A stretch of 36,421 nt of DNA. It comes from a virus. The DNA lies in IMG/VR virus record IMGVR_UViG_3300022934_000069, positions 1 to 36,421 of that record. One strand, given 5' to 3'. Position 1 is the first letter of the stretch. Each line of letters opens with the position of its first letter. Under the pieces are notes generated by a model. That model did not search any database and was not told the origin of the DNA. It saw nothing but the letters and a program-made list of their open reading frames with translations. The translations under genes were made by a program, and so were the position numbers. Positions 6,247 to 13,897 of this stretch are shown piece after piece.

Positions 6247-7533
6247 CTACACCGCGTCCACGATGCTGCGGCCCATGTCGGGCCGGTACGCCGCATAGAC
6301 GGTTTCGATAATCTGCGTGGACTGGCCCGTGACCTGCCCGATGAGATACGGCGACAGGCCCGCTGCAACGGCCCAAGTGATGTAGGACCGCCGGAACGCG
6401 TGGCTGTGCAGTCGCTCTGCCATGTCCTGCACCCGTGGGTCTGGGTCGTCGGCCATTTTGGCCCGCAGCCGACGCAGTTTGCTGCCGATATGCTCGCGCT
6501 GCCACAGCACGTTAGCGTCGGTTGGTTCGCGTTCTGTTGCAGCGCGTTCGAGTATCGGTCGCAAATCCGGCGCGATGGGGACGCTGGGGCGGCGTTTTGA
6601 CGTCTCGCGTATGCCATTCGGCTGCAGGTGGATGACGTCAAGCGCTAGGTCCACACGGTCCCACGTCAGTTCCATTAGAGCGCCGACACGCGCGCCGGTG
6701 TAGCGGACCAGCCAGAGGTATAGTTCCAGCGACGACAAGCGGCTGCGGTCGCCGTAATAGCCGCCCTCGGTTCGCCATGCTTCCGCGTAGTCGAGCACAG
6801 TCGCCCAGTCGTCTTTGGTCAGGACCAGCTTGTCACGAACGACCGGCTTGGCGACCTCAAGCAGTGGTGGCGCGGCGGCTTGCTTAACGCGCTTGGTTTT
6901 GATCGCGTGCCGGACAGCGGCGTTCCAGACAACGGCGTCAAGCCGAAAGCTGTTGTGGCTGATCGTCTGCAGCCGGTGTTCCCGGTACGCGTCTAAGTCT
7001 GCGGTGGTTACATGCTGCAACTGTTTGTTGTCGGTAAGTACATCACGCAGTTTGCCGATAATGCTGCGGAAGCTGGCGCGGGTCGTATAGGTCGCGGCTC
7101 CCAGCTTCTGGTCAAAATAGTCCGACAGCATTTGCTGCACCGTGTACTGCGCGACCGACGTGCCAAGGCCAAGTTCTGCAAGGCGCTGCTCCATTCGACG
7201 CGGTACTTCGTCCGGGTCGCGGGTGCCAAGGGACCGCCGCAGCAGCTTTGGCGGGTCGCCGACATAGACGTGGAGCATATAGAGGTCGCGGTTGGGGCAG
7301 AGCTTAACGTGTGGCCGCTGCTGGTCCCGTATGGCGACGAGCTTGCGCTTGCGTTCTTCGGCGGCCCGCCGTGTCGCGTGCTTGCCGACGCTGTCGTAGT
7401 ACAGTACCAGCGCGCCGTTGGTGTCGCGGTCGTACCAGACCACCCGCAGGTCGTCGGTAGTACCCGGCAAATGTTTTAGGTCGAAAGCCTCGGCCGTGGC
7501 ACTGGGCCGGTCGGCTGTCTTATAGTTTGACAT
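6247..7533 (-). CDS. int: Tyrosine-family integrase
   Basis: This 428-residue protein starts at the ATG at 7533, with AGAGGA upstream. Residues about 20-110 look like an arm-binding or AP2-like N-terminal region, about 125-220 the core-binding SAM-like domain, and 240-428 the catalytic domain. Visible catalytic residues are Arg282 (RYTGARVGAL), Lys313 or nearby (TSKRRPSV), His378/Arg381 (HAFRR) and the nucleophile Tyr413 (ETVYAAY). The usual second His/Trp before the tyrosine is replaced by Gln in TGQSTQ. It would integrate and excise the phage at a host att site. Its start overlaps the end of the upstream repressor gene by 14 bases, so the two are co-transcribed. Confidence 0.92.
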   Translation of the reverse strand: MSNYKTADRPSATAEAFDLKHLPGTTDDLRVVWYDRDTNGALVLYYDSVGKHATRRAAEERKRKLVAIRDQQRPHVKLCPNRDLYMLHVYVGDPPKLLRRSLGTRDPDEVPRRMEQRLAELGLGTSVAQYTVQQMLSDYFDQKLGAATYTTRASFRSIIGKLRDVLTDNKQLQHVTTADLDAYREHRLQTISHNSFRLDAVVWNAAVRHAIKTKRVKQAAAPPLLEVAKPVVRDKLVLTKDDWATVLDYAEAWRTEGGYYGDRSRLSSLELYLWLVRYTGARVGALMELTWDRVDLALDVIHLQPNGIRETSKRRPSVPIAPDLRPILERAATEREPTDANVLWQREHIGSKLRRLRAKMADDPDPRVQDMAERLHSHAFRRSYITWAVAAGLSPYLIGQVTGQSTQIIETVYAAYRPDMGRSIVDAV

Positions 7534-7930
7534 CGACAAAGTCCTCTCGCTTCTTGCGCTCGCTGAAGCGGTTGTTTGCTTCGAGAACCTCATGCAGCAT
7601 TTGGTCGTCCACCGGCATGCCGCCGATGCGCAGGATGAACCACCCTGGCTGGCCGTCTACGGGCTGAAAATTGATGCTGCTGGTCGCGACAGAAACCACC
7701 GTATCATCGAAGGATTCGGGGCAGAGTTCGCGCGGGTCCATCTGCAGGAAGTCCGCGAGCGTTTGCAGCCTGCGGCCGCGTGGTAGGTGCAGGCCGCGCG
7801 CCCAGCCAGATATGGCCTGTTGCGACAGTCCGGTGCTGCGTTGAATTTGCAGCTGCGTGAGATCGCGGTCACGCATGATGCGCTTGAGGCGAGCCGCAAA
7901 GGCGGCAGCGCGTTGCTGATCGTATGCCAT
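7520..7930 (-). CDS. XRE-family transcriptional repressor (CI-like candidate)
   Basis: This 136-residue protein is called from the ATG at 7930, which has GGGAG upstream; an upstream extension to 7993 is less likely. Residues about 10-65 form a helix-turn-helix (LKRIMRDRDLTQLQIQRSTG, then SQQAISGWARG). A short C-terminal part of about 60 residues contains a beta hairpin (FQPVDGQPGWFILRI) and a helical end. There is no LexA-like Ser/Lys peptidase domain, so SOS-type self-cleavage is unlikely. Coupling to the integrase and position beside a divergent early promoter make it the best candidate for the lysogeny repressor. Confidence 0.75.
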   Translation of the reverse strand: MAYDQQRAAAFAARLKRIMRDRDLTQLQIQRSTGLSQQAISGWARGLHLPRGRRLQTLADFLQMDPRELCPESFDDTVVSVATSSINFQPVDGQPGWFILRIGGMPVDDQMLHEVLEANNRFSERKKREDFVDVKL

Positions 7931-7998
7931 AGCAAAGGTCTCCCAATATGTTGCGGATTCACGGAGCGTTTTGCCGCTCTCTTGGTTACGCAATGCAA

Positions 7999-8027
7999 TA
8001 TTTAGTCGTGGCAGCGTGACACGTCAA
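7999..8027 (-). promoter_or_regulatory. Candidate leftward promoter for repressor-integrase
   Basis: On the minus strand TTGACG (plus 8022-8027) is followed after 17 bases by TAAATA (plus 7999-8004). The -35 is good and the -10 is weak. The -10 overlaps the 10-mer AATGCAATAT (plus 7992-8001), which recurs inverted in the early divergent region (8746-8755). Confidence 0.4.
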
Positions 8028-8035
8028 CAAATTAA

Positions 8036-8296
8036 CTAAGAACCAGCCGGTAAGTCGCGAAACCCGTTTATGGCTGCAGCTACCAGCGGCCTGCGCGACC
8101 GGGCGTGCAGTTCCAGTACCAGCAGTTCGCGGGCGGGTATATCAGTGCCGCGCGCATAATCAAGAACTCCTGCGATTTCCGCTTCGATAGCTGGGCAGAC
8201 GTTTTCGACGGGCTGCTGTGCGGCGTCGCTGGCGTCGATGTACTTGCGCAGGCGGGTTACGAGCGGGTCGGTGCTGTTGGCGATGCGGGGGGTCAC
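8036..8296 (-). CDS. Small protein of unknown function
   Basis: This 86-residue product most likely starts at a GTG overlapping the stop of the Rap1a-like gene (GTGA arrangement). It is mostly helical (DPLVTRLRKYIDASDAAQQP, ELLVLELHARSRR). No signal peptide, membrane segment or known motif is seen. Coupling to the exported upstream protein suggests linked function, possibly a cytoplasmic partner, but no family is recognised. Confidence 0.5.
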   Translation of the reverse strand: MTPRIANSTDPLVTRLRKYIDASDAAQQPVENVCPAIEAEIAGVLDYARGTDIPARELLVLELHARSRRPLVAAAINGFRDLPAGS

Positions 8297-8673
8297 AGCG
8301 CACCCCCGACCGCTCCTGCGCACGGATACGCCACCGCGAAGGCCGCCGGGACGACCGCTTCGAGGATCGCGTACTCGTTCAGCTCGATGTGTACGATGAA
8401 ATCGAGGATCACGTTTCGCGTGCGTTCGACCTCGTCCAAGTGGTGCGCTCCGCAGTAAAGCGGTTCGCCGGTTGCCGCGAAATACGTGGCGTTGCCGCCC
8501 GCTGCCAACCCACCGACGTAGAGCCAAAACGCTGATTCTGGTCCCGCGCTCAGTAGTTCCGGCAGCCAGTGCTCCGGCGGCGTTGCGAGTTGCTGTGCCA
8601 GCGCGTCGTAGGCTTGGCTGATCGCCGTAGCGCCTGCAATGGCGATGGCGGCTGGCAATAGGTGGCGTCTCAT
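8293..8673 (-). CDS. Exported Rap1a/Tai-like protein
   Basis: This 126-residue product starts at the ATG at 8673, with AGGGAG upstream. A signal-like N-terminus (MRRHLLPAAIAIAGATAISQ) precedes a domain with FWLYVGGLAAGG, a cysteine in GEPLYCGAHHL, a helix around ILDFIVHIELN and a closing AVAYPC. This pattern of a glycine-rich helix, paired cysteines and final (F/Y)PC resembles the Rap1a/Tai family, whose founders are periplasmic immunity proteins against type VI secretion amidases; homologues occur in phages. The paired cysteines probably form a disulfide in the periplasm. Here it lies in the immunity region under its own leftward promoter. A role in host protection or superinfection exclusion is inferred, not shown. 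Confidence 0.55.
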   Translation of the reverse strand: MRRHLLPAAIAIAGATAISQAYDALAQQLATPPEHWLPELLSAGPESAFWLYVGGLAAGGNATYFAATGEPLYCGAHHLDEVERTRNVILDFIVHIELNEYAILEAVVPAAFAVAYPCAGAVGGAL

Positions 8674-8700
8674 TGCGGCGCTCCCTGTTGTTGTGCGGGG

Positions 8701-8729
8701 ACAGTACGGCGTGAAGTGCAGAAAGTCAA
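8701..8729 (-). promoter_or_regulatory. Candidate leftward promoter upstream of Rap1a-like gene
   Basis: The minus strand has TTGACT (plus 8724-8729), a 17-base spacer, then TACTGT (plus 8701-8706). The start would fall about 20 bases before the ATG at 8673, leaving room for its Shine-Dalgarno. Confidence 0.5.
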
Positions 8730-8748
8730 TGTTACCCGCATACTCATA

Positions 8749-8777
8749 TTGCATTTGTATTTTAGCTGCGCTATGAA
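8749..8777 (+). promoter_or_regulatory. Candidate early rightward promoter with almost no leader
   Basis: TTGCAT (8749-8754), a 17-base spacer and TATGAA (8772-8777) place the transcription start around 8784. The ATG of the first early gene is at 8786, with only CCGCCCCC before it and no Shine-Dalgarno. The -35 overlaps ATATTGCATT (8746-8755), the inverse of a 10-mer at the repressor promoter. Confidence 0.45.
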
Positions 8778-8785
8778 CCGCCCCC

Positions 8786-9178
8786 ATGACGCAGTCAGAA
8801 AGCCATATTCACACCGAAGTCGCCGACTGGCTGCGTTTCGTTGAGCGCGAATTGGGAGAGCCGCTTATTTGGACGTCGGTTGTCAACGAAGGCCGTCGCG
8901 GCTGGAAGGCGCAACAGACGATTAAGCGGCACGGGCTGCGCAAGGGCTGGCCCGATATCACGATCCTGCACGGCGGCGATTTGCTCTGCATTGAGCTAAA
9001 GGCCGCGAAGGGTCGGTTGTCTCCCGAACAGCGCGTGGTTGGCGAAATCATCCAAGCCGCCGGTGGCTATTGGGCCATGGCGCGGTCGCTAGAGGAGACG
9101 CAGGAATGTCTACGGAACTGGGGTCGAAGCTGGCCGCGCCTGACATGGCAGGAGCTTGGCTTAGGGAACAAATCCTAG
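8786..9178 (+). CDS. VRR-NUC domain nuclease
   Basis: This 130-residue protein matches the stand-alone VRR-NUC fold of the PD-(D/E)XK superfamily. An N-terminal helix (SHIHTEVADWLRF) is followed by NEGRRGWKAQQTIKRHGLRK, then GWPDITIL with the metal-binding Asp and LLCIELKAAKGRLSPEQ with the E-x-K active site. Such phage proteins are thought to process branched or flapped DNA in replication and recombination. It begins the early rightward operon. No Shine-Dalgarno is present, and a predicted promoter sits so close that the message may be leaderless. Its end overlaps the next gene by 73 bases. Confidence 0.85.
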   Translation: MTQSESHIHTEVADWLRFVERELGEPLIWTSVVNEGRRGWKAQQTIKRHGLRKGWPDITILHGGDLLCIELKAAKGRLSPEQRVVGEIIQAAGGYWAMARSLEETQECLRNWGRSWPRLTWQELGLGNKS

Positions 9179-10182
9179 CGCACCTGACAACACCGAAGAC
9201 CTGGGAGCACGACCGCAACGCCTACGTCAGCGCGTCTACCGTGTACCGGTGCCAGCGCGCGCTAAAATACAGCCAGACCCGCGACGCGGCGGAATGGGCC
9301 GGCAACGGCTTCACGGTACGCGGCGACACCATGGAAGAATGGCTGTGCAAGGTGTTCGCGCGTATCGAACGCGAGTTCCGCGTGATCCAGCAGCAGGACA
9401 TTTGGTTCACCGCTATAGGCGACCGCCAAGAAACCCTCCGCGATGAAGCGCTGCGGATTAGCGCCACCCCGGACGGGTTCATGCGCCTCGGCGACACCGG
9501 CGAAGTGGTGTACCTCGAAATTAAGTCCATCGACCCCCGCGTGGTGTTGAACGACCCGAAACCCGCCCACGTCGCGCAGTGCCAATTCGGTATGGAGTTG
9601 TGCCACCGGCTCGACCACAGCAAGCCGCAACGCGCGCTGCTGATCTACGTGGACGCCAGCGACTACGCCGACATCACGATTTTCGAGATACCCCGCGACC
9701 CGGTCGTAGCGCGTGAACTGCTGCGCCGCGCCCAGCTGACCCATGCCGCGCGAACCTACCGCGACCTACCGGCCGAAGGGCTGGCAGCGGGCGGGGCGGA
9801 ATGCTCCGACTGCGCGCTGCGTGACGAATGCACGGCCGAACGGGCAGCGACGATTGGAGCGCTGGACCCGGACAAGCCTGCCATGGCGGCGGACCTACTG
9901 GACGAGCTAGACGACCTAGCGCGGGACCGGGTGACGGCCGCGATAACCGAAGCGGAAGCCAAGCGCAGCAAGGAAGCGCTGGGCGACCGTATCCGCAACA
10001 TTCTCGAAGAACACGGCACCAGCGTCGCGCAGACGCCGGGCTACAAAATTCGCTACAGCGTGACGAAGGGTCGGGAAAGTTTCGACCGCGAAGCCGCTGA
10101 AGCGGATGGGCTGGATTTAAGCCCGTATCTGCGCAGGGGCAATGGGTTCCCGCGTCTCACGGTCACGGAAAACAAGGACTGA
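9106..10182 (+). CDS. Cas4/RecB-like PD-(D/E)XK exonuclease with cysteine cluster
   Basis: This 358-residue protein starts at the ATG at 9106, with GAGGAG upstream. Visible nuclease residues are Asp123 (TPDGFM), Glu138 and Lys140 (YLEIKS) and Gln160 (QCQFGMEL). Cys49 (YRCQRA) together with Cys233, Cys236 and Cys242 (ECSDCALRDEC) form the spacing expected for the iron-sulfur cluster of Cas4/AddB-type nucleases. The last 80 residues are helical and charged. It probably resects DNA ends for recombination-dependent replication or repair. No CRISPR array or cas1/cas2 is present, so a role in spacer acquisition is not indicated. It is followed directly by an SSB-like gene. Confidence 0.8.
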   Translation: MSTELGSKLAAPDMAGAWLREQILAHLTTPKTWEHDRNAYVSASTVYRCQRALKYSQTRDAAEWAGNGFTVRGDTMEEWLCKVFARIEREFRVIQQQDIWFTAIGDRQETLRDEALRISATPDGFMRLGDTGEVVYLEIKSIDPRVVLNDPKPAHVAQCQFGMELCHRLDHSKPQRALLIYVDASDYADITIFEIPRDPVVARELLRRAQLTHAARTYRDLPAEGLAAGGAECSDCALRDECTAERAATIGALDPDKPAMAADLLDELDDLARDRVTAAITEAEAKRSKEALGDRIRNILEEHGTSVAQTPGYKIRYSVTKGRESFDREAAEADGLDLSPYLRRGNGFPRLTVTENKD

Positions 10183-10188
10183 CACGAC

Positions 10189-10992
10189 ATGACAAACGCA
10201 CTCGCAACACTTAACGACTTTTCGCTCGACTTCCTCGACAGCGGCCCGGCAGAACGCCCGCCGTTTGTACGCTTCAAGCAGGGCAGTTGGTACTGCCGCC
10301 CGCTTACCGGCGACGAAGAAGTGGACATTACGGGCAGCCTGTTCTGCGCCGCGCTGCCGACGTTCCGGCAGACGAAGACCGCTTGGTCCGACGACCAGCC
10401 ACAGCCAATGGAAGAACACGCCGCTTATCTTGGACTCGGCCAGCGGCTACCGACGAACCTGACCAGCTACCCGCAACGGGCAAGCGGTGCAGACGCGTGG
10501 CAGGACGGCTTCCAAATCGACGGCATGTTGTTCGTCACGGGGCAGTGGCACCAGGCGACACTAAGCACCGGCACTGTGACGTCGAATATCCAGCTGCGGC
10601 AGGCCATGCAAAACGTCAAGCAGCTCATGGGCCGCACGTTCCGCGCAGCGGACTGGTCCCCGGTCTGGGAGCTTGACAAGCCCAGCACGATCCAGACGCG
10701 TGCCGGTGGCAACGTGAAAGTGCCGACCCTGACGTTCAAAGGCTTGGTCGACCCGACCGGCGAGGCGGCACTTAACCCCGACGCGCCGGACCTGTCCGGG
10801 ATCGTCGAGCCGCTGGTTGGCCGCATTCCGTGCGACCCGAACACGCAAGCGCCGTTCCTGTTGCCGGAAGCTGCGCCTGCCACAAGGCCCATGGGGACCA
10901 ACACGGAAGCCATGCTGGCGTCGGGTGTTTCCGTACCGCAAAAGCCTAGCGGCGGTATGAGCGACACGCTGAACGACGAGATTCCGTTCTAG
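10189..10992 (+). CDS. Single-stranded DNA-binding-like protein
   Basis: This 267-residue protein starts six bases after the exonuclease stop. It is beta-rich in its first two thirds, with FVRFKQGSWYCRP and GFQIDGMLFVTGQW. It ends in SDTLNDEIPF after a flexible Pro/Ser/Gly region, a close mimic of the acidic DDDIPF tip with which bacterial SSB recruits partners. Position between a recombination exonuclease and a primase-helicase supports ssDNA binding during replication. The core fold is not clearly recognisable as a standard OB fold, so the assignment rests mainly on the C-terminal tail and context. A single-strand annealing protein is an alternative. Confidence 0.6.
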   Translation: MTNALATLNDFSLDFLDSGPAERPPFVRFKQGSWYCRPLTGDEEVDITGSLFCAALPTFRQTKTAWSDDQPQPMEEHAAYLGLGQRLPTNLTSYPQRASGADAWQDGFQIDGMLFVTGQWHQATLSTGTVTSNIQLRQAMQNVKQLMGRTFRAADWSPVWELDKPSTIQTRAGGNVKVPTLTFKGLVDPTGEAALNPDAPDLSGIVEPLVGRIPCDPNTQAPFLLPEAAPATRPMGTNTEAMLASGVSVPQKPSGGMSDTLNDEIPF

Positions 10993-11001
10993 GGTCGCGC
11001 C

Positions 11002-11454
11002 GTGCCAAGGAAGACGAACAGCAAACTGGAGTCGCCGCGTCGGGTCAGCCCGGCGCTGCGGCACTGGGCCGACAAGTGCGGCACCGCCAACATGATCGAA
11101 CTCGGCAACCGTATTCGCGAGAAACGCATCGCGTGCGGCATGACGGCTGGCGAAGCGGCGGCGCGTGCGGGTGACTACAGCGGCCGGACCTGGTGGCACT
11201 GGGAAGCGGGCGAACGCGCCATGGGCGTCGAGCAGCTGCTTGCGATTGCGTCGGTGTTTGACTGCTCCGTGAACGAGCTGGTGGCCGACCTGTCGATCCC
11301 AGCGACGCACCCGATCAGTAAAGACCTGCAGCGTATCAGCATGCAGATGCTGCGCGAGTGGTGGCAGCTACCGGAGCGGGAGCGCAACGCGGTCCGCCGG
11401 ATCATTAAAACGCTGAAACGCCGCGAGGCCAAGAATTTCAGGACACTAGACTAA
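11002..11454 (+). CDS. XRE-family HTH regulator
   Basis: This 150-residue protein is called from a GTG at 11002; an internal ATG at 11092 is an alternative start. The helix-turn-helix (IRIREKRIACGMTAGEAAAR region, then WWHWEAGERAMGVEQLLAIA) lies at about residues 33-90. A helical C-terminus follows (MLREWWQLPERERNAVRRII). The stop overlaps the next start (TAATG). It could control early gene timing or act as a replication accessory factor binding near the iterons. No target is known. Confidence 0.65.
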   Translation: MPRKTNSKLESPRRVSPALRHWADKCGTANMIELGNRIREKRIACGMTAGEAAARAGDYSGRTWWHWEAGERAMGVEQLLAIASVFDCSVNELVADLSIPATHPISKDLQRISMQMLREWWQLPERERNAVRRIIKTLKRREAKNFRTLD

Positions 11455-13721
11455 TGGGACACGCCGCCACGCACCTGCGTGAGCTATGGCGGAACGGGCT
11501 ACCCGACGGGCTGGTTATCGAGCTGCGCGACCTGACGAACGGCGCGGCTGCACAGCGGAGCGCGTGGCGCACGGCTGACGAACTGACCGCCATACCGGAC
11601 GCGCCCGCAACCGCCGCGACACCGCAGTTTTTGACCTACAGCCTCGCCGCCATGCGGGACCGCGCGCCGGTGCGTAATGACACCGCGCAACTGCTGCCGT
11701 GTGCGTGGGTGGACATCGACCTGATCGCCAAAGACGACAAGGCCAGCACCGCACCCGACGCGGCCCGTGCCGCCGCTGCGCCCGTGGTGGCCAAACTGGC
11801 TGCGCTGCCCATGCCGCCGTCGAGCGTGGTGTTTAGCGGCGCTGGGCTGCACGCATACTGGCGGCTGGACGACCCAGCGGACGACATGGAGCTGGTGCGC
11901 CGCGTGAACGAACACCTGGCAGGCGAGCTTGGCGGGGACCGCGCTGCCGTGAACCCGAGCCGCGTCCTGCGCCTGCCCGGCACGTACAACGGCCGCCTAG
12001 CGGCCCCGGTGCTGTGCGAGCCTTGGCCCGGTTATGAGCACTGGCGGCATGAGTATTACGTGGAAGACCTGCTGGACCTGCGTGCCGGTTGGGCGGGCGC
12101 ACCTGCGCTGGCACCGGCTGTGGTGGCCGACCCGGCGGCACTGGCGCTGCAGGCGGCTGGCAGTGGCGGCCCTAGCGACCGTGACTGGGCGGCGTGCGAG
12201 CAGCAGATACGCCAAGGTGTGAACTGGCATAGCAACGGCCTGGCGCTGGTGGCGCACTGGGTGCAGCGTGGCGTGCCGGATGAGCAGATACACGCGCGGG
12301 CGGCTGCGGGCTGGACGCTGCCGGGGTACACGTACGACCAGACGACGCGTGAGGTGCAGGGGTTCATTGAAACAGCCGTGGCGCGCTGGGGCAGGCCCGG
12401 CGACCAGCTGCCCGCGAGCACGGACGCACCCGACGCCGCGCTGACGTATGAGCTATGGCGGGCGGAGCGCGCGGTGTTCGACGCGCGGAATGATAAATTT
12501 GTGAATTTGAAAAACGGCACGTATTGGACGCACCGCGCATGGGAAACCGTAAACCGGCATTTCCACGACACGGAACTAACCGACAAAGGCGACGTTAAGC
12601 GGGTCAAATGGATCGACCGGTACAAGGACGACCCGGAGAAAACAATTGTCGAAGGAACGGACGTGCTGCCGGGGCAGCCGGTCATCTGTTACGACCATGA
12701 CGGCACCGCGAAAATAAACCTGTGGCGCGAAAACCCGGCCGTGCAATGGGCGGCGGTTGGCGACCCGGACAGTGCTGCCGTGGCTAAGTTTCGGCAGCTT
12801 GTGCTGTTTCTGTGCGGCGACCGGGAAGACGTGGCGGAGCAAATATATCGCTGGGCCGCGTGCTCACTGTTTCGTGATACGGAGCGCATGCGCTGGGCCG
12901 TGCTGATGATTAGCGAAACAAAAGGCACCGGGAAGTCGATGTTAGCGGAAATCATCCGGCGGCTGCACTACGGCCCGTCAACGGTGTCGTTGGAGACGCT
13001 GGCGCAGCTCACAGGGCGGTTCACGGGGTTTCTGGCGGGTAAGACGTTCTGCGTGGTGCAGGAAGTCACGGACGCCAGCCAGGGGCGATTTAACGCCATG
13101 GAAGCGCTGAAGAGCAGTATCACCGAAGAGTACAGCCAATTGGAAGCCAAGCACAAAGACCCCGAAATGGTTAGAGCGTGGGCACGGTATTGGTTTAACT
13201 CGAATTTTAAAGACGGTTTGATTTTCGATAGCTCAAACGAGCGGCGCATTTTTGCGGTCGTGTGTAAGGCCAAAGATCCGCTCCCGGCGTCATTCTACAT
13301 CAGCGCGGCGATGCACTGCTTGAGCGAGCAGGGACTTTGCGACATAGCGGCTTACCTAAAGCGCGGCTTTGCAGATCGACCGCTGCCGCTGCGCGCGCCG
13401 GAATCCGACACGGACGAAGTAGCCGACGCGATGTTGTCGGACTGGTGCGACGTGCTGAACCAATATGCGCTGACGCACTACGCGGCGGACGGCGGCATTT
13501 CGGTCAGCGGCGAAGACATGCTGCAGATCGTGCGGCACCTATCCGGGCAGCACCTGCGTGGGGGCGGTGTAACGGAGCAGCTGCGGCGCGCCGGTTGGCG
13601 GCGGGTGCGGCGGCGGGATGGTCGCTACTGGTGCCACGGCGACGACGCGGGCGACGAAACGCGCGGCCCGTCAGGTACACTACGGGGCGATATTATCGAC
13701 GGCGGCTCTGCGTTTAGTTGA
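11454..13721 (+). CDS. Primase-helicase (PrimPol-like N-terminus plus SF3-like/DUF5906 helicase)
   Basis: This 755-residue protein has an archaeo-eukaryotic primase-like N-terminus: WVDIDL with Asp87 and Asp89, SGAGLHAYW with His133, and SRVLRLPGTYN at 169-179. The C-terminal half is a phage D5/SF3-type ATPase: Walker A SETKGTGKS near 486-494, Walker B-like VVQEVTD near 530-536 and the WFNSN sensor near 579-583. A winged-helix-like end follows. Such proteins unwind the origin and prime synthesis. No DNA polymerase is found here, so the host polymerase presumably extends. The gene ends five bases before an iteron array, making origin recognition by this protein or the upstream XRE protein plausible. 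Confidence 0.85.
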   Translation: MGHAATHLRELWRNGLPDGLVIELRDLTNGAAAQRSAWRTADELTAIPDAPATAATPQFLTYSLAAMRDRAPVRNDTAQLLPCAWVDIDLIAKDDKASTAPDAARAAAAPVVAKLAALPMPPSSVVFSGAGLHAYWRLDDPADDMELVRRVNEHLAGELGGDRAAVNPSRVLRLPGTYNGRLAAPVLCEPWPGYEHWRHEYYVEDLLDLRAGWAGAPALAPAVVADPAALALQAAGSGGPSDRDWAACEQQIRQGVNWHSNGLALVAHWVQRGVPDEQIHARAAAGWTLPGYTYDQTTREVQGFIETAVARWGRPGDQLPASTDAPDAALTYELWRAERAVFDARNDKFVNLKNGTYWTHRAWETVNRHFHDTELTDKGDVKRVKWIDRYKDDPEKTIVEGTDVLPGQPVICYDHDGTAKINLWRENPAVQWAAVGDPDSAAVAKFRQLVLFLCGDREDVAEQIYRWAACSLFRDTERMRWAVLMISETKGTGKSMLAEIIRRLHYGPSTVSLETLAQLTGRFTGFLAGKTFCVVQEVTDASQGRFNAMEALKSSITEEYSQLEAKHKDPEMVRAWARYWFNSNFKDGLIFDSSNERRIFAVVCKAKDPLPASFYISAAMHCLSEQGLCDIAAYLKRGFADRPLPLRAPESDTDEVADAMLSDWCDVLNQYALTHYAADGGISVSGEDMLQIVRHLSGQHLRGGGVTEQLRRAGWRRVRRRDGRYWCHGDDAGDETRGPSGTLRGDIIDGGSAFS

Positions 13722-13725
13722 ATCT

Positions 13726-13778
13726 GTGACGCGTTGTGACGCGTTGGTGACGCGTTGTGACGCGTTGGTGACGCGTTG
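13726..13778 (+). repeat. Five tandem iteron-like GTGACGCGTTG units
   Basis: Units start at 13726, 13736, 13747, 13757 and 13768, giving alternating spacings of 10 and 11 bases. The period is therefore 21 bp per two units, 10.5 bp per unit, so each unit faces the same side of the helix. The core ACGCGT is itself palindromic. Confidence 0.9.
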
Positions 13779-13897
13779 GAAACGTCGAAAAATCGTTTAG
13801 GGCCAACGGGTTAAGCCGTATTTACCTATTCTGTGACACGTTGGTAGTAAAAAAAGGAACAGAGAAAAGAAGCGGAAGCGGCACAGCGCCGCAAAAA

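Noticed and set aside
6187-6600. Rightward frame of 137 codons opposite the integrase end
   Set aside because: It is antisense to the catalytic domain of the integrase, which is clearly coding, and has no recognisable features.
9106-10182. Cas4-like protein as part of a CRISPR adaptation system
   Set aside because: No cas1, cas2 or repeat array is present; its neighbours are replication and recombination genes.
13726-13778. Possible CRISPR array from the tandem repeats
   Set aside because: Units are 10-11 bp and contiguous, with no spacers; they fit iterons, not CRISPR.
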